A stretch of 64,000 nt of DNA, from assembly GCF_030817355.1 (NCBI RefSeq), contig NZ_JAUSZH010000001.1:124001-188000 (forward strand), written 5' to 3'. The notes below the pieces were generated by a model, which saw nothing but the letters and a program-made list of their open reading frames with translations, had not been told where the DNA came from and made no database searches. The position numbers were made by a program, and so were the translations under genes. This DNA comes from Streptomyces sp. V1I1. Lineage in GTDB: Bacteria; Actinomycetota; Actinomycetes; Streptomycetales; Streptomycetaceae. Positions 17,779 to 25,549 of this stretch are shown in pieces; positions within the stretch are counted from its first letter, which is position 1; every line of letters starts with the position of its first letter.

Positions 17779-17922
17779 TCAGTTGCCGGGCGGCGGCTGT
17801 GCCATTTCGCCGGCCTTCTGCATGGGCGGCGTTGACGACATCCCGGAGGATGCCGTTCTGTCTGTGGACAGTCCCATATCCTGATAGTCGCCGAAGGTGG
17901 GATCCCCCGGTTCGTTGGACAT
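17779..17922 (-). CDS. Small hydrophilic peptide, 47 aa, unknown
   Basis: MSNEPGDPTFGDYQDMGLST... ends QKAGEMAQPPPGN. The ATG at 17922 has AAAGGGAA eight bases upstream, a good ribosome site. No Cys, no membrane segment, rich in Gly, Pro, Ser, Met and Asp. No family recognised. It lies 190 bases downstream of, and on the same strand as, the receiver-like regulator at 18114. It could be a regulator target or a precursor-type peptide, but no modifying enzyme is adjacent. Confidence 0.5.
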   Translation of the reverse strand: MSNEPGDPTFGDYQDMGLSTDRTASSGMSSTPPMQKAGEMAQPPPGN

Positions 17923-18113
17923 GACGAATGTTCCCTTTCTTGTACGGGAGACGGTGCGGCCCACTGCAGGGCCCTGCAACCTCGCGGATCGGACGGCTGA
18001 CTTCCAGCTGGCGCCAGAGCTCCGCCTATGAGGGCAGGGGGGTTTCCGCCGAACCCTGTCAGGCTGTCTGGCAGGTTCACGCGAGGAATCCTGCTTGGCA
18101 TGCGGACGTGCTG

Positions 18114-18854
18114 TCAAAGGGGGATTCGCCGCGTGTAGCGGGGAGTTGGGGAGCGATCCAGCCCTCGCCGCACTGGGGCAGGGGAGTCTGGATCTCCTGC
18201 ACTCCAGGTGCGGAAGGTGGCCAGCCCCCACTGCTGATCGACGACCAGTTCCAGGGCGTGATCAGCGAAGGTGGGCAGCAGCCGCCGTATCCGCGCTCTC
18301 AGTGCCCGCAGTGTCATGGGAAGGCATAGCGTTCCCAACAGCAGTCTCAGATGGTGGCAGCAGACGGGAGCCTGCGCTCTGGCGAGCACGTCGAATAGGA
18401 GGCGCTGGCTTGCGGTGCCCCTCGCATACGCAGGAGGGGGCTGAGTGGGCGGGCAGCGTCTCAGGTCGGCATGGATGCGCCAGGCCAGCTCAGCGGCCGG
18501 GGCTTGCCGATCGATGACATCGAACGCCCCGGCGGCGAATGCGACGACGGCATCAAGTCCCTCGTGCCGCAACACGGCAACGGGGGCGAGCAATGACGCG
18601 GCCCGGACGAGCCTGGCCATGCCGTCAACCTCTGTCGTGGGCAGATCGAGCAGCATCATCGCTGGTCTTCGTTCCAGCAGGGAGGCACAAGCCGACTCAC
18701 TTCCCCACCGCACAGCTCCGCTGAGGGCGAGGCCGGCACGATCCAACCGCGGGGCCAGCGTCGAACCCGAGGGCTCATCCACCGACACCACGATCGGCTG
18801 CTTTTCCTGAACCGGAAGATCAGGATAAATCCGCCGTACTGACTGCTTTTGCAT
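18114..18854 (-). CDS. Atypical response-regulator-like protein (receiver plus winged helix)
   Basis: 246 residues, ATG at 18854 preceded by AAAGGAAC six bases upstream. The N-terminal 130 residues look like a receiver domain: acidic VVSVDEP at strand 1, a candidate phospho-acceptor Asp in MMLLDLPTTEVDGM, and AGAFDVIDRQAPAAELAWRIHADLRR as the last helix. The C-terminal part (SQRLLFDVLARAQAPV...LRALRARIRRLLP...ALELVVDQQWGLATF) resembles a winged-helix DNA-binding domain of the OmpR type but diverged. No histidine kinase is adjacent. Probably a cytoplasmic regulator; its target may be the small peptide gene downstream. Confidence 0.6.
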   Translation of the reverse strand: MQKQSVRRIYPDLPVQEKQPIVVSVDEPSGSTLAPRLDRAGLALSGAVRWGSESACASLLERRPAMMLLDLPTTEVDGMARLVRAASLLAPVAVLRHEGLDAVVAFAAGAFDVIDRQAPAAELAWRIHADLRRCPPTQPPPAYARGTASQRLLFDVLARAQAPVCCHHLRLLLGTLCLPMTLRALRARIRRLLPTFADHALELVVDQQWGLATFRTWSAGDPDSPAPVRRGLDRSPTPRYTRRIPL

Positions 18855-19290
18855 CGCTTGTTCCTTTGTCGTGCTGCTTTGGGCTCGTCGCCGCTGCGGA
18901 AAGGAGTGGCGTGTGTCCTGGCGGACCGAGAACAGTGAAGAGCAGGTTTCAAGCAGCTCCCGCAAGAGCCGGGAGGAGAGGGACCAGCGCGCGGCTGGGC
19001 AGGCCGGGCGCAGCGAGCAGGACATGGTGATCGCGCTGAGGATTCAGGGACGGACGAACTGCAGGGGTCACAGCCGGATGGTCGTCCCTGGCGGCCGCCA
19101 GGATCGGTCAGTGCGTCCGATCAGGAAATGTGGCACGAAGCAGCCTTGTGAGCGTGATCCGCGGCAGGTAGTGCACGGAGCGGTGGTCGGCTCTGCAGCA
19201 CGCGACCACTGTGCCGACAGATAGCCCCTTGTTCTAGCGCATGTTTTCGAGCAATATTCATTGAGAAAAACGACTGTTCTCGAGGTTTTG
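18855..19290. other. Divergent regulatory spacer between two regulators
   Basis: A 436-base gap between the minus-strand regulator (start 18854) and the plus-strand LysR gene (start 19291). It is less GC-rich near 19230-19290. It must hold both promoters. No gene is supported. An ATTCATTGAGAAA-type AT-rich tract just before the LysR gene could be part of its operator. Confidence 0.4.
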
Positions 19291-20184
19291 ATGTTTGATC
19301 TACACCGGCTCCGCCTTCTGCGGGAGCTCAAGCACCGCGGCACGCTTGCCGCGGTCGCCTCCGCTCTGTCGTACAGCCCTTCCACGATCTCCCAGCAGCT
19401 CGCGCTTTTGGAATCAGAAGCTGGGGTCCCTCTCCTAGAGCCCGTCGGCCGACGCGTGCGTCTGACTCCGCAGGCCGAGATCCTCGTCGCCCACACCGAA
19501 GCGCTGCTCGAGCGGCTCGAACAGGCAGAAGCCGACATCGCCACCTCCTTGACCGACCTCGTCGGCACCATGCGCATCGCCTCCTTCCAAACTGCTGCGC
19601 TGGCTCTCGTCCCGACGGCGCTGACGCTTCTCCGCAACGCCCATCCGCTCCTGCGCGTCCATGTCACCCAGATGGAGCGGGAAAGCGCTGTACCGGCTTT
19701 GCTCGCGCGCGATTTCGACCTGGTCATTGACGTGGAATACCCGGGGCATCCCAGCCCTCGTCCCGCTGAACTCGAGCAAGAGGATCTGTGCGAAGACTCC
19801 CTGCACCTGGCTCGACCGGGCAACGCCGACTCGAGTGCGCCTCAGGAGGCGCTGCGCGCGCTGGCTGACCACCCGTGGATCATGGAACCGGAGGGGACGG
19901 TCCCCCGCCGCTGGTCGATGACCCTGTGCCGTGATGCGGGATTTGAACCCGATGTGCGCTACGAGTCCACCGACCACTACCTTCACCTGCGGCTCGTTGA
20001 GCAGGGGCATGCCGTCGCGCTCCTCCCGGCCCTCGTGTGGCAGGGCTGTCCGCCAGCCGTGGCCTTGCAGCCGCTGCCGGCAGGCCAGCAGGCGCGCAGA
20101 CTGTTCACCGCCGTGCGCCGCGGCAGCAGCCAGCACCCCGCCATCCAGGCCGTTCGACAAGCGCTCCGGCAAGCGGTCAGATAG
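19291..20184 (+). CDS. LysR-family transcriptional regulator
   Basis: 297 residues from the ATG at 19291, with GAGG six bases upstream. N-terminal HTH: LRLLRELKHRGTLAAVASALSYSPSTISQQLALLESEAGVPLLEPVGRRVRLT, followed by a linker helix and a LysR substrate-binding domain ending near AIQAVRQALRQAVR. The variant without the usual N-terminal 'F' start and with 'HRGTLAAVA' is the Streptomyces group of LysR-like regulators. It is divergent from the receiver-like protein, a layout common for regulator pairs sharing an operator region. The effector is unknown. Confidence 0.88.
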   Translation: MFDLHRLRLLRELKHRGTLAAVASALSYSPSTISQQLALLESEAGVPLLEPVGRRVRLTPQAEILVAHTEALLERLEQAEADIATSLTDLVGTMRIASFQTAALALVPTALTLLRNAHPLLRVHVTQMERESAVPALLARDFDLVIDVEYPGHPSPRPAELEQEDLCEDSLHLARPGNADSSAPQEALRALADHPWIMEPEGTVPRRWSMTLCRDAGFEPDVRYESTDHYLHLRLVEQGHAVALLPALVWQGCPPAVALQPLPAGQQARRLFTAVRRGSSQHPAIQAVRQALRQAVR

Positions 20185-20339
20185 ACCTCCCGTGTGGCAG
20201 ACGACAGCCCGCCATCCTCATAGGGGTCGCGAACGCGAGACGTGGCGGCCGGCCGGACCTCGCCGAAATACCGGCGCAGGACCGGCCAGCAGGGCTCGAA
20301 GTCGGCCGGGCAGCAGATACCGCACCCGTACCACGTCGG

Positions 20340-20454
20340 CGAAGCTGGACTTCGCCTCGGCCAGCGCGGCCTTGGCGGCGCGGCCGAAGTGGAGTTCCTC
20401 GGCGAGCACGACGAAGGTGTGCAGCTGCTGAAGGGGAAGTTCAGAGCGCTCCAT
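20340..20454 (-). pseudogene. LysR-family regulator, N-terminal scrap
   Basis: Encodes MERSELPLQQLHTFVVLAEE then LHFGRAAKAAL, the first helices of a LysR HTH, and then leaves the family (AEAKSSFADVV...). No further HTH or effector domain follows. It abuts the broken end of the PhoU gene. Confidence 0.55.
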
Positions 20455-20458
20455 ACGC

Positions 20459-20848
20459 TTAGAGATCACCCCGAGCAATGCTCAAGGCCTGTGGATCGGG
20501 CTCGCGTTGGACGCAAAGTTCGGGTTGGCGAAGCCGGGCCAGCTTGGCCACGTGCTGGGCAAGATCACCACAGCGCTCCAGATCCGCGCTCATGCGCAGC
20601 GAGGTGACCACGAGGCGCAGATCCGTGGCGACCGGCTGCTGCCGCGCCAGCAGCGCGATCGCCCGGTGCTCCAGATCCCGCTGCAGAGCATCGACCGTGA
20701 CATCGGCCGAGATCACACTCTCCGCAAGCTGCAGATCCGCATCCAGTAGAGCGCTGGTGGCCCGGCCCATGAACGAACCGGCCAGGTGTGCCATTTCCAC
20801 CAGGCCGTCTCTGATCGACGCCAACTCCTCGTGATAAGCCGCCCGCAT
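20459..20848 (-). pseudogene. phoU: phoU-like gene, 3'-truncated
   Basis: The first 108 residues match PhoU closely: YHEELASIRDGLVEMAHLAGS, MGRATSALLDADLQLAESVI, QRDLEHRAIALLARQQPVATDLRLVVTSLRMSADLERCGDLAQHVAKLARLR, i.e. the first three-helix bundle with the metal-binding ExxxDxxxR/N-type motif. PhoU is normally about 220 residues with two such bundles; here the second is replaced by an unrelated 20-residue tail that stops at 20459. PhoU is a cytoplasmic regulator of PhoR and the Pst transporter, but no pst or pho genes are near. Probably nonfunctional. Confidence 0.75.
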
Positions 20849-20979
20849 AAGTCCTCACCGTCCAGTCCCCCCCTCAGCCAGTCTCCACCGGATGCCAGAC
20901 GGGCACACTTCGCGCAGCTTCACGGCTTTTTCGCCCCGACTGCTGCCCAAGTGACATCAAATCTCTCAGCGATGTTGAT

Positions 20980-21335
20980 CTAGTGCACGCTCCCAGAACG
21001 CCTCCTGAAGAAACAGACACAGCCACCATTGGCGGACTGCCTAGGGCTCGAGGTAGCTGTCGTCGATCCGGTATTTGATGCCTCGGGTCTGGCTGGCGGG
21101 TGCTTGGGGGTCGACCGTGAAAAGGGCGTCCGACTCGGTGCCCTCCCACAAGGCGGCCTGATCTTCTCGTACACGTACGGCCAGGGGCCGGCTCGAGTTC
21201 GCTGGCATCTCCTCGCTGGTGACCCAGTCCGCCTGCCCAGAAGCCGAACGCGGCTGCAGCGATGAATGTCCAGGTGTCTTCGTGGCACTCCAAGGTGAGG
21301 TAGGCGACGTCGGCGGCCGCTCTCCGGTGTACCCG
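20980..21335 (-). pseudogene. Decayed gene remnant, function unknown
   Basis: On the minus strand one frame gives AYLTLECHEDTWTFIAAAAFGFWAG and, after a shift near 21235, another gives WVTSEEMPANSSRPLAVRVREDQ...IKYRIDDSYLEP and stops at 21041. Together they look like the end of one protein broken by a frameshift. I do not recognise it. Confidence 0.35.
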
Positions 21336-21344
21336 CCGGGGGCG

Positions 21345-22010
21345 CGGACCTTGTCGTAGAACTCCTTCTTCAGGTCGGTATGCCGCTGGGTAAGTGCATT
21401 GCGGGACGCCCGCCTGATCGCGAGGGCGAGGGCGAGGGCGACGATCGTCAACGCGCCGTTGGAGCGCTCGGGCGTTCCGTCGAAGATGCGGTCCATCGCA
21501 GCTCGGATACGGTCGCGCTCGTCCGGGGCGGGGCGCATGACGTCGGCTCCTGGGGGGGGAAATGCGGTCACGTTCGGACGGTCAGCCTGGTCTCGAAGGC
21601 GCCCGGCGCGCTGGGTGAGCCGGTCGGCGAGCGGGCCGGGCACCGCCTCCGAGGCGGCCTGCTTCTCCAAGGCCTGGGCGTGCTGCAGGAGTTCGTCGGC
21701 GTGCCAGTCCGTCCGGGCGATGTTCGAGCACGACGGTCGGCAGCGGTCCAGGCTCGGGGCGTCGGCGATGTCCAGCCGGTGGCACAGGGCCCGGTCCCGG
21801 TTGTAGACGCACATCAGGAACGGCCGCGGGTTGTCGCAGATGGTCAGGGCCGGGTTGTCCAGGATCTCTCGGGCTTGTCGGTGCGTGCGGAGAGACCCGG
21901 CGAAGGTGGGAGCCTGGGCGGCGGCGTGGATCGCACGCCGGGCAGCCGGTCCCGAGACCCCCGTCCCGGCGGCGAGGTTGTCGTGGAGGTGAGCGACCGA
22001 ACCCCGCCAT
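21345..22010 (-). pseudogene. Recombinase-operon remnant: integrase C-terminus plus TnpC-like start
   Basis: The upstream part encodes GVSGPAARRAIHAAAQAPTFAG, FLMCVYNRDRALCHRLDIA, LDRCRPSCSNIARTDWHADEL and GPLADRLTQRAGRLRDQADR, the Cys-containing C-terminus of large actinobacterial integrases. From the ATG at 21538 a second unit reads MRPAPDERDRIRAAMDRIFD, NGALTIVALALA and ALTQRHTDLKKEFYDKVRA, a small TnpC/DUF6262-like helical protein that follows such integrases. The catalytic part of the integrase and the end of the small protein are missing. It is a scar of a second Tn554-like system. Confidence 0.6.
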
Positions 22011-22109
22011 GGCAAGCCACGGAGCACATCCGTCCCTGTGTAGCGTGGTGATGTCTGTGTCGCTGAGGCGTACGGCGTGGTCGTCGACTACGCCGGGGGA
22101 AGGACAGGG

Positions 22110-22619
22110 ATGGCGAGGTTACTCGACTCGGCCGAGGTGGAGGTCAGTGTCTCCTACCGGACCTTCGGCATCGTGGATGAGTCCTGTCGGCAGGAGACGC
22201 ACACCCCCGATGCGCTCGAGGGAAGCTGGGTGCAGGTGGCGCGGGGGATGGTGTATCTGCAGTGCCCGTCGGCCGTCATTCGGGCGCGGCTGCGGTTGGA
22301 GAGCTGGAGCACCACGCCGCCGCCCGACCAGGCGCAGTGGTCGGGCAGCGAGGAAGTCGAGATGGAGCTTCCCAGCGGCGTGCTGGAGGTCCACGAACTC
22401 ACCGGCGGCCGGGAGGGGGCGGTGATCGTGCTGCCGTCGCCGGGCCGGTACCGGCTGCGTCTTCACTGGGCGTTGAATCCGGAAACAGGGCCCTTCTACT
22501 CGCCGTTCAAAGACGGCCCCGCCGTGGTGGAGACGCCCTCGGGGCACGAGCAGAAGCTGGCGGGCGTGGACGAGTTCTGCCTGGGGCAGTTGTGGCGCCT
22601 GTCCTCCACGCCCGGCTGA
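22110..22619 (+). CDS. Hypothetical beta-rich protein
   Basis: 169 residues from the ATG at 22110, preceded by GGAAGGA five bases upstream. MARLLDSAEVEVSVSYRTFGIVDES is followed by alternating strands (GMVYLQCPSAVIRARLRLESWS, EEVEMELPSGVLEVHELTGG, AVIVLPSPGRYRLRLHWALNP) and a C-terminal Asp/Glu-rich segment. No signal peptide. I do not recognise a family; the pattern resembles small Streptomyces proteins of unknown role, some of which act as immunity proteins. It converges on the secreted nuclease gene, separated by a strong hairpin. Confidence 0.6.
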   Translation: MARLLDSAEVEVSVSYRTFGIVDESCRQETHTPDALEGSWVQVARGMVYLQCPSAVIRARLRLESWSTTPPPDQAQWSGSEEVEMELPSGVLEVHELTGGREGAVIVLPSPGRYRLRLHWALNPETGPFYSPFKDGPAVVETPSGHEQKLAGVDEFCLGQLWRLSSTPG

Positions 22620-22634
22620 TCACGTCTGCGGGGC

Positions 22635-22663
22635 GGGGGCCGGCCGTGCCACGGCCGGCCCCC
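22635..22663. terminator. Bidirectional hairpin terminator
   Basis: A 14-base perfect inverted repeat (GGGGGCCGGCCGTG and its complement) around a single base. It lies between the convergent genes ending at 22619 and 22695 and can serve both. Confidence 0.8.
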
Positions 22664-22694
22664 GCGGTGTCATGTACTTGGTGGCGGTGGTGGT

Positions 22695-24167
22695 TCAGTC
22701 ACCGATGCGGATGACGAAGGCGTCCCAGTCGAGGATGCGGTCGTTCTCGTACCAGGCGTCGAGTCGGCGGCCGGCCTCTTGATTCTCCGTCGGGTCGACG
22801 TAGCGGACGGAGTAGTCCTTCTCGTACTGGCCCCCCTCGAATTGGTAGCGAGCCGCGCCTTGGTAAGAGGACGCGAAGGGGTATTCGTCGCAGTCCAGCC
22901 CCTGACCGGGTCCGCCCGACACGTCGCCGCTGTTGCAGTACGACCTGACCACGCTGCGGTTGGCGTCGGAGCGGGCCCGCTGAGATGCTCCGGCGGCAGC
23001 GGCGATGCGGTGCAGCGGATCGAGGGGTTCCGCGCCGGGCAAGTTCTTGTCGTCCTTGGGCGGCAGGGTGCTGTCGAGGTTGGCCCGGGCGTCACCGATG
23101 TGGTCGGCGACGACCGCGACGCCGAGGTACGGCTCTCCGGGACCGGTGGGGTCACTGGTGTCACTGCGGTCGTAGCGCAGGGCTGGAGTGATGTCGCTGA
23201 AGACGGAACCCATGTCGCCGCGGTTGAGGTACCAGGCGCTGTCGAACCGCAGCTTGCCTTCTTCTCCCTCGGTGGGCTGGAGCTGATCGTAGCCCGGAAT
23301 GGTGAACTCATAGCTGGGTCGGAAGTCCGCGTTCGCGATCTGGGGACCGGCCTCGGCGCTGGGCTGCCGGGGAGCCAGCGAGATCAGGTCGAACTTAACG
23401 TCGCCGTCGTTCCGCCAGCCTCGGGTCGAGTCCTTGCGGCCCTCGTAGACGCCGCTGTCGCAGGCATCCTCCGGCTCGCCCCCGCCACCCTCCCAGGTGC
23501 CCTCGCATTCGAGTGTGGCTTCCATGATGGCGCCGGCCTGGTTGAAGTGTCCGGTGGCCGCATAGACGTTCACGTTGAGGTCGAAATCGGCGTTGCGGGC
23601 GTAGCGGCTGCCTTCCCACCCGCCGATCTTGCCCTGCCCGATGATCGTGTTGCGGGAGATGAACCATCCCCTGACGTAGCATCCCGGAGGCCACAGGCCG
23701 CACTGGACCGCAGGTATGACGATCATGTGGCGCTGGCAGTAGGAGAACCGATTCTTGATCCACCCACCGTCATTGTCCGAGCTGTCGTTGGCGGCACACT
23801 CGTCGATGCCGGATATGTACTGGTAGGGATCGGCGGGCTTGCGACCGCGCGGAAAGCGCTGGCTCGGCACGGTGTAGCTGCGCCCCCACGGCTCCATCAT
23901 TTCCGACTCGGGTTGCGCCGACGGGCCGTTGTTGGGCTTCAGCCCCAGCGCATCCAGGTCTCCGTCTTTGGCCAGAGCATCCTCGACCTTCTGCGGATTG
24001 GCCAGGAGAGCCGGGTCGGAGATGGTGTATGAGTCGCCCGGCTTGAGGGTGGTTGCCACCGCGTCGTCGGGTGGGCCGTCGCCGGCCGCCTGCGCCGGAG
24101 CGGTGACCAGCCCCAGCAGGACCGCCGATAACGCGGCCGCCACGGCTGCTCTCTTCGGGAAACGCAT
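22695..24167 (-). CDS. Secreted NucA/NucB-type deoxyribonuclease-domain protein
   Basis: 490 residues from the ATG at 24167 with AGGAGG three bases upstream. A Sec signal peptide (RAAVAAALSAVLLGLVTAPAQA) is followed by a long Cys-containing region (for example YCQRHMIVIPAVQCGLWPPGC, LECEGTW) and a C-terminal domain with GLDCDEYPFASSYQG, a block of strands, and DAWYENDRILDWDAFVIRI at the end. The CDEYPFAS motif and the closing D-x-F-x-V-x-I pattern are those of NucA/NucB DNases, in which the Asp-Glu pair binds the metal. The enzyme likely cuts extracellular DNA. The long N-terminal extension is as in other Streptomyces members. The frame stays open upstream into a DnaN remnant. Confidence 0.82.
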   Translation of the reverse strand: MRFPKRAAVAAALSAVLLGLVTAPAQAAGDGPPDDAVATTLKPGDSYTISDPALLANPQKVEDALAKDGDLDALGLKPNNGPSAQPESEMMEPWGRSYTVPSQRFPRGRKPADPYQYISGIDECAANDSSDNDGGWIKNRFSYCQRHMIVIPAVQCGLWPPGCYVRGWFISRNTIIGQGKIGGWEGSRYARNADFDLNVNVYAATGHFNQAGAIMEATLECEGTWEGGGGEPEDACDSGVYEGRKDSTRGWRNDGDVKFDLISLAPRQPSAEAGPQIANADFRPSYEFTIPGYDQLQPTEGEEGKLRFDSAWYLNRGDMGSVFSDITPALRYDRSDTSDPTGPGEPYLGVAVVADHIGDARANLDSTLPPKDDKNLPGAEPLDPLHRIAAAAGASQRARSDANRSVVRSYCNSGDVSGGPGQGLDCDEYPFASSYQGAARYQFEGGQYEKDYSVRYVDPTENQEAGRRLDAWYENDRILDWDAFVIRIGD

Positions 24168-24173
24168 GATCCT

Positions 24174-24440
24174 CCTCTGTCGGCTCGGCGGGCTGCTGCC
24201 ATCGTTGTTGGCGCCGGTGATGAGGGCGGGCTTGACCGCGGAGACGATGCGGAAGCTGACGGATGGGGCGTTGAGTGCGCCGAGGCCGTCCAGCAGGAAG
24301 ATGGGGTTGAAGGCGATGGTGAGCGGGGCGCCGGTGTCGGTGTCGAAGGTGGCGTCGATCTGCTCGCGGGCCTGGGCGTCGTCGCTGCTGCCGGCAGTCA
24401 GCGAGAGGGCGTACTGGGTGAAGTGGAGCTGGATGGGGGT
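24174..24440 (-). pseudogene. DnaN (beta-clamp) paralogue, C-terminal fragment
   Basis: In the same frame as the nuclease and directly upstream, codons read QLHFTQYALSLTAGSSDDAQ, FNPIFLLDGLGALNAPSVSF and AVKPALITG, the last domain of DNA polymerase III beta subunits. No stop lies between this and the nuclease ATG. The N-terminal two domains are absent and the last 15-20 residues (normally LLMPVRL) are missing, so it is a remnant. Its upstream end coincides with the inverted repeat at 24450. Confidence 0.7.
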
Positions 24441-24449
24441 GCTGCGGTG

Positions 24450-24507
24450 CCCTTCTCATGACACGGCCCGACCGGGACGATCACCATGTCCGCCGAGGCC
24501 GTAAAGC
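24450..24507 (+). repeat. 58-bp inverted repeat flanking the GNAT gene, left copy
   Basis: Starts CCCTTCTCATGACACGGCCC and ends GTAAAGC. The inverse complement occurs at 25094-25151 with only two or three mismatches. The two copies bracket the acetyltransferase gene; the right copy begins within its stop codon. Confidence 0.85.
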
Positions 24508-24545
24508 GGTGGACAGCCCTCCGGTGCTGGGCGAGCATCTCCGCG

Positions 24546-25094
24546 ATGAATGACGAACCTCTCCCCATCCCCAAACGCGTCCGCTTCGTCGAGCTCAGCG
24601 CAAAGGCGCTGCGGGCGCTTGCCGACGGTGACCTCGCTGGCGGCAGCGCCGAGACCGGGGTCGCCCTTGACGAATTCTTCGTCTGCGACCGGGCCCGCTG
24701 GATCTTCGGCTATCGCGCTGACCAGCTCGCCGAGGACCCGTCTGCCGCGCCCTGGATCACGCGGGCCGCGGTGTCCGAGCCGGACGGGGCCGTGGTCGGC
24801 GACGCCGGGTTCCACGGGCCGCCGGACGAGGCCGGCATGGTCGAGGTCGGCTACACCGTCGTGCCCGGGTACCGCCGCCAGGGCTATGCCCGCGCCATGC
24901 TGACGGCGCTGCTCGTCAGGGCCGCCGCCGAACCCGGTGTCAGGACCGTGCGGGCCAGTATCAGATCCGACAACAACGAATCCCTGGGCACCATCGCGGG
25001 CTTCGGTTTCACGCGCGTCGGCGAGCAGGGGAACGAGCGCGACGGGCTCGAGATCGTCTTCGAGGTCCCGGCAGACGCGATTCAGGCCGAGTAG
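24546..25094 (+). CDS. GNAT-family N-acetyltransferase (RimJ/RimL type)
   Basis: 182 residues from the ATG at 24546 (MNDEPLPIPKRVRFVEL); no strong ribosome site, so an upstream GTG in the inverted repeat is possible. Acetyltransf_3 features: beta-strand VVGDAGFHGPPDEAGMVEVGYTVVPGYRRQGYARAML, with the acetyl-CoA pyrophosphate loop RRQGYA, then VRTVRASIRSDNNESLGTIAGFGFTRVGEQ for the C-terminal half. Cytoplasmic enzyme moving acetyl from acetyl-CoA to an amine; substrate unknown, could be a ribosomal protein, antibiotic or small molecule. It lies alone inside the inverted repeat pair and may be a mobile passenger. Confidence 0.87.
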   Translation: MNDEPLPIPKRVRFVELSAKALRALADGDLAGGSAETGVALDEFFVCDRARWIFGYRADQLAEDPSAAPWITRAAVSEPDGAVVGDAGFHGPPDEAGMVEVGYTVVPGYRRQGYARAMLTALLVRAAAEPGVRTVRASIRSDNNESLGTIAGFGFTRVGEQGNERDGLEIVFEVPADAIQAE

Positions 25095-25151
25095 CTTTAC
25101 GGCCTCGGCGGACATGGTGACCGTCCCGGTCGGGCCGTGACATGAGAAGGG
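25094..25151 (-). repeat. 58-bp inverted repeat flanking the GNAT gene, right copy
   Basis: Inverse complement of 24450-24507. It is immediately followed by another hairpin (GGCCGCACGGG at 25150-25160 and its complement at 25188-25198). Confidence 0.85.
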
Positions 25152-25171
25152 CCGCACGGGTTGGGTGAGTT

Positions 25172-25545
25172 GTGAAGCTGACCTGGGCCCGTGCGGCCTG
25201 TTCCCATCCTGCCCCGTCCGGTGTCTCAAGCGCACATTTCGGCGAGTTGTCCGCCGAGCTCGCCAGTGCGTGGGAGGCCGCCCGGCAGTCCGCGCTCCGC
25301 GAGACCCGGGGCGGGGAGCGTCGGCGGGCGGCGGGTGCCGGCCGAAAGCCCAAGCTGGCCTTCCTCGATCGGCTGCTGGTCACCCTGGTCCATCTGCGCC
25401 GTCATTTGCCGCACGTGGTGCTCTCCGAGCTCTTCGAGGTGGATCGCTCCACCGTTTCCGCGGCCACCGCCAGGTCCGCCCGCTGCTGGCGGCCCGTGGT
25501 TTCGCCGTGCCCGACCGGCCCGGCCTGCGGCTGAAGGGGTCTGCC
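25172..25545 (+). pseudogene. IS5-family transposase, N-terminal fragment
   Basis: Encodes RKPKLAFLDRLLVTLVHLRRHLPHVVLSELFEVDRSTVS, an HTH_Tnp_4-type N-terminus, then shifts frame (VRPLLAARGFAVPDRPGLRL) and is cut at about 25545 by the IS30 copy on the other strand. Confidence 0.7.
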
Positions 25546-25549
25546 AACC

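Noticed and set aside
17589..17924. Plus-strand open frame overlapping the small peptide gene
   Set aside because: No domain, no ribosome site, and amino-acid make-up typical of an antisense shadow.
25150..25198. Hairpin GGCCGCACGGG...CCCGTGCGGCC
   Set aside because: Could be an IS end or terminator, but with a 27-base loop and no T tract neither use is supported; it is mentioned only with the GNAT repeat.
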